Position numbers and translations under genes: made by a program. A stretch of DNA of 21,546 nt from Oscillospiraceae bacterium (GTDB lineage Bacteria; Bacillota; Clostridia; Oscillospirales; UBA929), in assembly GCA_031289065.1 (NCBI GenBank), contig JAITQI010000067.1, positions 1 through 21,546 of the forward strand, read 5' to 3'. The notes under the pieces are model-generated. The model was not told the DNA's origin. It worked only from the letters and a program-made list of their open reading frames with translations, and made no database searches. Shown here piece by piece: positions 15,444 through 21,083 of this stretch (position 1 is its first letter; each line of letters starts with the position of its first letter).

Positions 15444-16649
15444 ATGGCTTTGGTTGTAAAAAAATTCGGCGGTTCCTCGGTGGCCGACGCCGTCTGCCTC
15501 AAGCGGGTGGCCGGGCTGATCGCCGACACCTACCGGCAGGGCAACGAGGTGGTCGCCGTGCTGTCCGCCCAGGGGGACACCACCGACGACCTCATTGAAA
15601 AGGCGCGGGCCATCAACCCGCACCCCTCCCCCCGCGAAATGGATATGCTGCTGTCCACCGGCGAACAAATTTCGGTGTCCCTGTGCGCCATGGCGCTGGA
15701 ATCGCTGGATTTGCCGGTGGTCTCCCTGACCGGCTGGCAGGTGGGCATGGTCACCGACACCAACTACGGCAACGCCCGGATCAAAAAGCTCACCGCCGAA
15801 CGCATCCGCATGGAGCTGGATCGGAAGAACATCGTCATCGTGGCCGGTTTCCAGGGGGTCAACCGCTACGACGACGTGACCACCTTGGGCCGGGGCGGTT
15901 CGGACACCACGGCGGTGGCCATCGCGGCCGCCCTCCGGGCCGACGTCTGCGAGATTTACACCGACGTGGACGGCGTCTACACCGCCGACCCCCGGCTGGT
16001 CAAGAGCGCCCGCAAGCTGGAAGAAATCACATACGACGAAATGCTGGAGCTGGCCACGTTGGGCGCGCAGGTGCTGCACAACCGGTCGGTGGAGCTGGCC
16101 AAGCGGTTTCATGTGCCGCTGACCGTGCTGTCCAGCTTCAAACAGGTGCCCGGCACACAAGTCAAGGAGGTTTTGAAAGTGGAACAAATGAATGTCAGCG
16201 GCGTCGCCAAAGACAACAACGTAGCCCGCATCGCTCTGGTCGGCCTGGACGACACGCCGGGCATCGCCTTTAAGGTCTTCTCCCTGCTGGCTCGGCAGAA
16301 AATCAACGTGGACATCATCCTCCAATCCATCGGCCGGGGCGAGACGAAGGACATCAGCTTCACCGTCTCTCAAAACCACTTGGACGCCGCCCGGGCCACC
16401 CTGGAAGCCCACCGGGACACCATCGGTTTCCAGGAGATGATCATCAGCGACCGCATCAGCAAGGTCTCCATCGTGGGCGCCGGGATGGTGGGCAACCCCG
16501 GCGTGGCGTCCCAAATGTTCGAGGCCATCGCCGACGCCAACATCAACATTCAGATGATTTCCACCAGCGAAATCAAGGTCTCGGTGCTCCTCGACCAAAA
16601 AGACGCCGACTTGGCGGTGCAGGTGATTCACAACAAATTTTTTGCTTGA
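15444..16649 (+). CDS. lysC: Aspartate kinase with two ACT domains
   Basis: Aspartate kinase phosphorylates aspartate with ATP, the first step towards lysine, threonine and methionine. The ATG at 15444 has AAGGGGG at 15428-15434. The 401-residue protein has the kinase motifs VVKKFGGSSVAD (N-terminus), STGEQISVSL, VAGFQGVN and TLGRGGSDTTAVA. Two ACT regulatory domains follow from about residue 264 (ALVGLDDTPGIAFKVFSLLA) and 340 (VSIVGAGMVGNPGVASQMF). Length and layout match the Bacillus subtilis LysC type, made as alpha and beta subunits from overlapping in-phase starts; a matching internal start is visible here (see 16179). No lysine riboswitch is seen in the 200-base upstream gap, which holds the palindromic repeat. 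Confidence 0.96.
   Translation: MALVVKKFGGSSVADAVCLKRVAGLIADTYRQGNEVVAVLSAQGDTTDDLIEKARAINPHPSPREMDMLLSTGEQISVSLCAMALESLDLPVVSLTGWQVGMVTDTNYGNARIKKLTAERIRMELDRKNIVIVAGFQGVNRYDDVTTLGRGGSDTTAVAIAAALRADVCEIYTDVDGVYTADPRLVKSARKLEEITYDEMLELATLGAQVLHNRSVELAKRFHVPLTVLSSFKQVPGTQVKEVLKVEQMNVSGVAKDNNVARIALVGLDDTPGIAFKVFSLLARQKINVDIILQSIGRGETKDISFTVSQNHLDAARATLEAHRDTIGFQEMIISDRISKVSIVGAGMVGNPGVASQMFEAIADANINIQMISTSEIKVSVLLDQKDADLAVQVIHNKFFA
16164..16649 (+). CDS. Internal in-phase start for LysC beta subunit
   Basis: Inside lysC a perfect AAGGAGG (16164-16170) is followed after eight bases by an in-frame GTG at 16179 (residue 246) and then an ATG at 16188 (residue 249). Translation from the GTG would give 156 residues containing only the two ACT domains. 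In Bacillus subtilis the aspartokinase II beta subunit begins at about residue 246 of the alpha subunit by the same arrangement, so the matching position strongly suggests a separately made regulatory subunit. The coordinates include the ribosome binding site; the coding part starts at 16179. Confidence 0.65.
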   Translation, partial: KEVLKVEQMNVSGVAKDNNVARIALVGLDDTPGIAFKVFSLLARQKINVDIILQSIGRGETKDISFTVSQNHLDAARATLEAHRDTIGFQEMIISDRISKVSIVGAGMVGNPGVASQMFEAIADANINIQMISTSEIKVSVLLDQKDADLAVQVIHNKFFA

Positions 16650-16657
16650 GAGACCTA

Positions 16658-16689
16658 TTGTAAACCGAAACAAAAATATCGGTTGACAA
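16658..16689. promoter_or_regulatory. BirA operator (biotin box)
   Basis: TTGTAAACC (16658-16666), 14 spacer bases, then GGTTGACAA (16681-16689) matches the Firmicutes BirA box TTGTnAACC-N14-16-GGTTnACAA, with one asymmetric base between arms. The right arm contains the -35 box of the bioY promoter, so bound BirA with biotinyl-AMP would block RNA polymerase. Confidence 0.88.
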
Positions 16690-16712
16690 ACGCCCTCCTC
16701 TTTCTGTATACT
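16683..16712 (+). promoter_or_regulatory. Sigma-A promoter of bioY-birA
   Basis: A consensus -35 TTGACA (16683-16688) and -10 TATACT (16707-16712) are separated by 18 bases. The start point would be near 16719, about 30 bases before the bioY GTG. Confidence 0.85.
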
Positions 16713-16748
16713 GTGTGACGGCACAAAGAATAGGAAGGGGAGTTTCGC

Positions 16749-17297
16749 GTGAAAGAGATCCGAATCCGGGACATGACGCTGTGCGCCTTGTTTGCCGCCC
16801 TGACGGCGGTGTGTTCGTGGCTGGCCATCCCCATCGGGCCGGTGCCCATCAATCTGGCGCTCCTGCCGGTCTTGTTGGCCGGGGGGCTGTTGGGGTGGAA
16901 ATACGGCGCGATCAGCCAGTTGGTGTATGTCCTCGTCGGCGCGGCGGGCGCCCCCGTTTTTTCGGGTTTTCGCGGGGGCGTCGGCGTCCTCGTGGGGCCC
17001 ACCGGCGGTTATATCATCGGGTACGTCGTCTGCGCCCTGCTGGTCGGCCTCGCCGCCGACAAATTCCGCCGCCGCGTACCGGCGCTCATCGCCGGGATGA
17101 TCCTGGGCGTTCTGGCGCTCTATCTGCTGGGCACCGCCCAATATCTGTTTGTGGTGGAAAACAAGAATGTGCTCGCGGCGCTTGGCGCGTGCGTGTTCCC
17201 CTTCCTGCCGGGGGACGCCGCCAAAATCGCCGTGGCCCTTCTTTTGACCAACCGCCTGCATCCTGTGCTGTTCAGAGCAAAAAAGACAAGGGCCTGA
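16749..17297 (+). CDS. bioY: Biotin transporter substrate-binding component BioY
   Basis: BioY is the membrane S-component that binds and imports biotin, either alone or with a shared ECF energising module. The GTG start at 16749 follows AGGAAGGGGA (16732-16741). The 182-residue protein has about six hydrophobic helices and the family signatures GPVPINLALLPVLLAG, GGVGVLVGPTGGYIIGYVV and FPFLPGDAAKIAVALLL. No ECF ATPase genes are nearby, as expected for Firmicutes that use a shared module. Promoter and operator upstream indicate biotin repression. The birA gene follows 94 bases downstream, probably in the same transcript. Confidence 0.96.
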   Translation: MKEIRIRDMTLCALFAALTAVCSWLAIPIGPVPINLALLPVLLAGGLLGWKYGAISQLVYVLVGAAGAPVFSGFRGGVGVLVGPTGGYIIGYVVCALLVGLAADKFRRRVPALIAGMILGVLALYLLGTAQYLFVVENKNVLAALGACVFPFLPGDAAKIAVALLLTNRLHPVLFRAKKTRA

Positions 17298-17318
17298 TCC
17301 GTGCGTTCGCTTACACCG

Positions 17319-17359
17319 CGCGGCCGCGTTTTGTGGGTCTATGCGTATGCGCGGCCGCG
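17319..17359 (+). repeat. Paired CGCGGCCGCG palindromes in the bioY-birA gap
   Basis: The self-complementary 10-mer CGCGGCCGCG occurs at 17319-17328 and 17350-17359. The two copies can pair as a 10-bp stem with a 21-base loop or fold separately. The stem could partly attenuate readthrough from bioY into birA, but there is no T-run directly after it. Confidence 0.4.
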
Positions 17360-17391
17360 GGGTCATCGCGCCGTCAGTTGGGAGCCCTCTT

Positions 17392-18393
17392 ATGAGCGAA
17401 CCGTCCGAAACCAAGCAAACCGTCCTCGCCATGCTCTCCCAGGGGCAAACCCTGTCCGGGGAGGAACTCAGCCGCCGGTTGGGGGTGACCCGGGCCGCGG
17501 TGTGGAAAGCGGTGGAGGCGCTGCGTGCCGAAGGGTATGTCATCGCGTCCCGCACTCGGGTGGGCTACCGGTTGGCCGCCCGGCCGGACAATCTGTCCCC
17601 GGAGGAAATCACGCGGTTCGGCGGAGCGGACGCCTTTCCGGGCGCGCCGCTATATTGTTATGCCTGTGTGGAGGGTTCCACCAACCAGTTGGCCAAGGAG
17701 CTGGCCCTGTCCGGCGCGCCTCACGGCACGGCGGTGATCGCCGACACCCAGACCGGCGGGCGGGGACGCTTCGGGCGGCCCTTTTTTTCGCCCCCCGGAC
17801 GGGGGGTCTACCTGTCCCTCATCGCCCGGCCCGGCTGGCCGCCCGAGCGGTACGGCCTGCTCACCATTCTCACGGCGGCGGCGGTGAGCGACGCCGTAGA
17901 GGCGGTTTGCGGGCGGCGTCCGGCGGTCAAATGGGTCAATGACCTGCTGCTGGACGGCCTCAAAATCGCCGGGATTCTCACCGAGCTCTCTTTCGAGGGG
18001 GAGAGCGGCCAGGTGGATTCGGCGGTCATCGGGATCGGGCTCAATGGCAACGGAACGACCTTTCCGGACGAACTCACCGGCATCGCGGGCAGCCTGGAAA
18101 TGGCGGCGGGCCGTCCGGTCGTCCGGGCCCAGTTGGCCGCCCAACTGCTGTGCCGCCTGGCCGACATGTTTCGGTTGCGGGAGGAGGACATTCCGGCCCG
18201 CGTCGCCCGCTACCGGGCCGATTGTGTGACCCTGGGACGGACGGTGACCGTCACCCGAGGGGAGCGGCGGGAACAAGGTCAAGCCCTGGCCCTGGAAGAC
18301 GACGGCGCCTTGCGGGTGCGCTTTGGGGACGGCCGGGTGGAGGCGGTGCGTTCCGGCGAGGTCACGCTGCACATTGAGGATGGAAGTTTTTGA
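17392..18393 (+). CDS. birA: Bifunctional biotin-protein ligase / biotin operon repressor
   Basis: BirA makes biotinyl-5'-AMP, transfers biotin to carboxylase carrier domains, and represses biotin genes when charged. The ATG at 17392 follows GGGAG (17380-17384). The 333-residue protein has an N-terminal winged helix-turn-helix (about 10-62, GEELSRRLGVTRAAVWKAVEAL). A ligase domain follows, with the GRGRFGR adenylate loop, KWVNDLLLDGLKIAGILTE and VIGIGLNGNG. An SH3-like C-terminal domain completes it (GRTVTVTRGERR to the end). The DNA-binding domain makes it the probable ligand of the operator at 16658-16689, so bioY-birA would be autoregulated. The next promoter overlaps its stop codon. Confidence 0.96.
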   Translation: MSEPSETKQTVLAMLSQGQTLSGEELSRRLGVTRAAVWKAVEALRAEGYVIASRTRVGYRLAARPDNLSPEEITRFGGADAFPGAPLYCYACVEGSTNQLAKELALSGAPHGTAVIADTQTGGRGRFGRPFFSPPGRGVYLSLIARPGWPPERYGLLTILTAAAVSDAVEAVCGRRPAVKWVNDLLLDGLKIAGILTELSFEGESGQVDSAVIGIGLNGNGTTFPDELTGIAGSLEMAAGRPVVRAQLAAQLLCRLADMFRLREEDIPARVARYRADCVTLGRTVTVTRGERREQGQALALEDDGALRVRFGDGRVEAVRSGEVTLHIEDGSF

Positions 18394-18418
18394 CTTTTGC
18401 CCCGGGATGTGGTACAAT
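18390..18418 (+). promoter_or_regulatory. Sigma-A promoter of the TetR unit
   Basis: A -35 TTGACT (18390-18395) and -10 TACAAT (18413-18418) are 17 bases apart, with TGTGG just before the -10. The -35 box overlaps the birA stop codon. The predicted start is near 18425, at the foot of a large hairpin. Confidence 0.78.
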
Positions 18419-18421
18419 GGT

Positions 18422-18554
18422 CTCATGGGGTTTTCTGTCGCGAAAGCCCCATGAGGCAGGCGAGGCCCGCTTGATCGGCAGAGAGACGGGGCGTTCGCGT
18501 GCGATCACCTCGGGCGCGGATGTCACAGCGTCCGGGAGGTAACGGGGGCCGCTG
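18422..18554 (+). promoter_or_regulatory. Structured leader / possible operator before the TetR gene
   Basis: About 130 bases lie between the predicted transcription start and the TetR-type ATG. A 14-bp hairpin (18422-18435 with 18442-18455, one G-U pair, 6-base loop) begins at the -10 edge, so it may act as DNA (operator dyad) or RNA (5' stem). Further pairings are 18461-18465 with 18508-18512, 18466-18469 with 18487-18490, and 18518-18522 with 18529-18533. Two tiny ATG frames are present: nine codons at 18425-18454 and seven codons at 18451-18474, overlapping as ATGA. I do not recognise a known riboswitch or T-box. Confidence 0.5.
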
Positions 18555-19145
18555 ATGGCGGGCAATTTTAAGCGGGAAGACCTGCGAACATTCAAAACGC
18601 GAAGCGCTTGTGTCGGCGCGTTGCAGACGCTGCTGGAGAAGCGTTCCTTCCGTAAAATCACCGTCTTTGGCCTCTGCGACGAGGCGCTGGTAAGCCGGGC
18701 CGCTTTTTACGCGCATTTCGCGGACAAATATGACCTGCTGAGGCAATGGCTGGCCGAACAGCGAGGGGCGGTGACCGATCGGGCCGGGCCCTATCGCCGG
18801 GTCGAGACCGCCCGGTTGGTGCAGGACTTTTTGGAGGCCCGCCGGGTCTGCCTGTGCAACCTGATGAAAGAGTTGGACGACGAGACGCGGGATCTGCTGT
18901 CCGACTTCTGCTACGGGATGGTGGAAGCCCTCTCCCGGAAGAGCGCCGACGGCATGCCCGCCCCGCCGCCCCGCCGCCGGGCGGCGCTGATCGACTTCTG
19001 TTCGGGCGGGCTGCTGAAATTCCTGGTCACCCAGGCCAGGGACAATTTCGCGCTGGAGGACAAAACGACCATTCCCTATCTCTGCGGAATGCTGGAAGCC
19101 CTTCTCGCGTGGGACAACGCGAGGGAGGAGGATACACGTGGGTGA
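18555..19145 (+). CDS. TetR/AcrR-family transcriptional regulator
   Basis: The product is 196 residues. The N-terminal helix-turn-helix (about 15-65) has the TetR hallmark RAAFYAHFADKYDLLRQWL, with the recognition region FRKITVFGLCDEALVSRAAFY. The C-terminal part is helical and has no recognised ligand signature; it contains LIDFCSGGLLKFLVTQA, a pattern common in small Clostridia TetR-like proteins. The ATG at 18555 has GGGAGG (about 18534-18539) and a nearer GGGGG as possible ribosome binding sites. Its 3' end overlaps the next gene by eight bases. It sits first in a three-gene unit behind its own promoter, so it probably regulates itself and the genes after it; the hairpin dyad near the -10 is a candidate target. 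Confidence 0.88.
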   Translation: MAGNFKREDLRTFKTRSACVGALQTLLEKRSFRKITVFGLCDEALVSRAAFYAHFADKYDLLRQWLAEQRGAVTDRAGPYRRVETARLVQDFLEARRVCLCNLMKELDDETRDLLSDFCYGMVEALSRKSADGMPAPPPRRRAALIDFCSGGLLKFLVTQARDNFALEDKTTIPYLCGMLEALLAWDNAREEDTRG

Positions 19146-20046
19146 GACGAAAGACAGCGCGTCGGCCGTGCTCGACGTCTTGGCGGAGGAACCCCGGCGG
19201 CTGCTGGAACAGGCCTATGTCCGCCTGGGCAACCCCTTCGTCATGATCGACACCAGCTACAACTTGCTGTATCACACCGAAAACCGGGTCGGCGACGATC
19301 CCATTTGGAACGAGCTTGTCGCCTTGGGGCGGTTCTCTCATGAAACGGTGGACTTCTTCAACGAGGCGCGGTTCATCCAGGCCTTCGCCGATAGCGAGGC
19401 GGTGGCCCTGATGCAAAACGACCGGCTGCCCTATGACCGGGCGTGCGCCACGCTGTTCGACGAAGCCGGTCTGCAGCTTGGCAGCATCGTGGCGGTGGCC
19501 TGTTACCGCCCCTTCGCGGAGGGGGACTTCGCCGAAATGGCCCTGCTCTGCGAACAAATCGCCGGGGCTGTCTATCGCGGCGGCTGCCAGCCCTCGGAGC
19601 GGGTGTATTACGACGCCTTCCTCAGCGATCTGCTGGCCGGGCGGACGAGCCCCGCCGACCCCGCCTTAGCGGCGGTACGGGCCGACCTCAAGGACTATCT
19701 GTTTTTGCTGGCGGCGGATGTGTCCCGCTATGAGCGCACCCTCACCCATCTGGCCTATTTCCGGGACCTGTTCGCCCGGTTGGGGGCGGGCTACAAATGT
19801 TATCTCCACCTGGACAACGTGGTGGTGCTGACCAGCGCGCCCACGCCCGACCCGGAGGCGGACGGCGCGTTGAAGCCGCTGAACGACTTCTTTTTGCGAT
19901 ACAACATCGTCGCGGGGTTGAGCGGGGCCTTTCAAAACCTCTCGGACGCCCGCCCTTATTTTCGCCAGGCGCTTTTCGCTCTCAACCGAGGCATGAGCGA
20001 GCCCGCCGGGCGGGGAATTTTCAAATACGGAAACGGCCCGGGATAA
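19138..20046 (+). CDS. PucR/CdaR-like sensor protein lacking the C-terminal HTH
   Basis: The GTG at 19138 lies inside the end of the TetR gene, with GGAGGAGG (19124-19131) upstream. The 302-residue protein resembles Clostridia PucR/CdaR regulators. It has an N-terminal GAF-like sensory region (about 25-145, NPFVMIDTSYNLLYHTENR to DFAEMALLCEQIAGAV) and a GGDEF-like middle domain (about 158-295, ending YFRQALFALNRGM). Family members then continue through IF(R/K)Y into a C-terminal PucR helix-turn-helix. Here the protein stops nine residues after the Ile, at IFKYGNGPG, and the next gene starts 15 bases later, so no room remains for the DNA-binding domain. It may be a natural sensor that works with the coupled TetR protein, or a truncated gene. 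The frame is otherwise intact. Confidence 0.7.
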   Translation: MGETKDSASAVLDVLAEEPRRLLEQAYVRLGNPFVMIDTSYNLLYHTENRVGDDPIWNELVALGRFSHETVDFFNEARFIQAFADSEAVALMQNDRLPYDRACATLFDEAGLQLGSIVAVACYRPFAEGDFAEMALLCEQIAGAVYRGGCQPSERVYYDAFLSDLLAGRTSPADPALAAVRADLKDYLFLLAADVSRYERTLTHLAYFRDLFARLGAGYKCYLHLDNVVVLTSAPTPDPEADGALKPLNDFFLRYNIVAGLSGAFQNLSDARPYFRQALFALNRGMSEPAGRGIFKYGNGPG

Positions 20047-20061
20047 TAGAGGATTACAAAC

Positions 20062-20988
20062 ATGGACGCCAACGCCAACCGGCAACTTGTCAAAATCATA
20101 GGGGAGCTGTGCGCGGAGCGGGGCATCCCCCTGCGGCGCTATGCCGACGACTGGATTTTGGAGCTGGCCCCGGGGGGCAAAAGCGTCTTCATCGTCGGCT
20201 ATCAGTTCCCCCACAATGACGCCGCCGCCCAGCTTCTCTGCGAGGACAAGAGCGCTCTGAGCGACATCCTGCGCGCCCACGGCGTCAGCGCGGTGGAGCA
20301 CTGGTTCTTCCTGACCCCCGACAACCTGGGGTACCTGGGCCGGGCGGGCAACTGGCGGCGCATGACCGAACTGCTGGAGACACACAAGACCTTGGTCTGC
20401 AAAAGCAACACCGGCTCCGGGGGGCGGGACGTGTTCCGCGTGTCCACCCAGGCTGAGCTGGAAAACGCTGCGGCCCAAGTCTTTCGGAACAACCGGGCGC
20501 TGGCCCTGTCGCCGTTTTACGAGATCGAAAGCGAGTACCGCGTGGTGCTTCTGCGCGGGTCGGCCGAGCTGGTCTACCAAAAGGAGCGGCCCTTCGTCGA
20601 GGGCGACGGAGGCCACACGTTCGCAGAACTCTACGCGCAAAAATACGGCTTCCCCGCTTCGGACGCCGCCCTCGAAACGCACCCCGGGGCAATTCTCCCC
20701 GCCGGGCGGCGCGTCCGTACGCACTGGAAACACAACCTGGGGCAAGGGGCGGCGCCCCGCCCGGTGGCGGATGGCCCCCTCCGGCAGGATTTGATCGCCC
20801 TGGCGCTGGCCGCCGCCGCCGCCGTGGGCGCCGTCTTCGCCTCGGTGGATATTGTGGAGACCGAGAAGGGCCTGAAAGTGTTGGAAATCAACAGCGGCGT
20901 CATGATGGAACACTTCGCCGCCTCAAGCGCGGAAAACTATCGCACGGCCAAGGAAATCTACCGGAGGGCGCTGGACGGACGAGGGTAA
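20062..20988 (+). CDS. ATP-grasp ligase-like protein of unknown substrate
   Basis: The ATG at 20062 follows AGAGGA (20048-20053). The 308-residue protein has features of an ATP-grasp carboxylate-amine ligase: LVCKSNTGSGGRDVFRV at about residues 112-128 (nucleotide-binding lysine and glycine-rich loop), ALSPFYEIESEYRVVLL (acidic residues before the central strand), and the C-terminal metal-binding block VDIVETEKGLKVLEINSGVM. A HTFAELYAQKYGF stretch lies between. The N-terminal region (KIIGELCAERGIPLRRYADDWILEL) has no family name I can give. I recall similar uncharacterised proteins in other Clostridia. It could link an amino acid or peptide, but the substrates are not readable. The gene is 15 bases after the sensor gene, and its stop codon lies within the palindromic element. 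Confidence 0.75.
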   Translation: MDANANRQLVKIIGELCAERGIPLRRYADDWILELAPGGKSVFIVGYQFPHNDAAAQLLCEDKSALSDILRAHGVSAVEHWFFLTPDNLGYLGRAGNWRRMTELLETHKTLVCKSNTGSGGRDVFRVSTQAELENAAAQVFRNNRALALSPFYEIESEYRVVLLRGSAELVYQKERPFVEGDGGHTFAELYAQKYGFPASDAALETHPGAILPAGRRVRTHWKHNLGQGAAPRPVADGPLRQDLIALALAAAAAVGAVFASVDIVETEKGLKVLEINSGVMMEHFAASSAENYRTAKEIYRRALDGRG

Positions 20989-21079
20989 TTAAGAATTAAA
21001 AATTGTGGAGCCGTTGCGCGGCGGATTGAATCTTCAATCATCGCACGCAGCGCGATTCCACAATTTTTAATTCTTAATT
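20987..21079. repeat. MITE-like palindromic element, copy 2
   Basis: This is a 93-bp element with perfect 23-bp terminal inverted repeats (20987-21009 and 21057-21079) that begin AATTAAGAATT. The centre is a further palindrome (GATTGAA, TC, TTCAATC), flanked by GC-rich partly paired arms. Its reverse complement matches copy 1 at 15280-15358. The left end supplies the last two bases of the TAA stop of the ATP-grasp gene, and the right end lies four bases from the purN stop, so it may serve as a two-way terminator. No transposase is encoded. Confidence 0.85.
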
Positions 21080-21083
21080 CGTC

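Noticed and set aside
15384..17555. 723-residue open frame on the minus strand across lysC, bioY and birA
   Set aside because: It covers three identified genes and the BirA-controlled promoter, and reads as low-complexity His/Gly/Gln-rich sequence.
18422..18554. T-box or known riboswitch in the TetR leader
   Set aside because: There is no T-box antiterminator sequence (AGGGTGGNACCGCG type), no terminator before the gene, and I cannot match a known riboswitch core.
20986..21080. CRISPR-like repeat
   Set aside because: There is a single palindromic unit with no regular spacer-repeat series.
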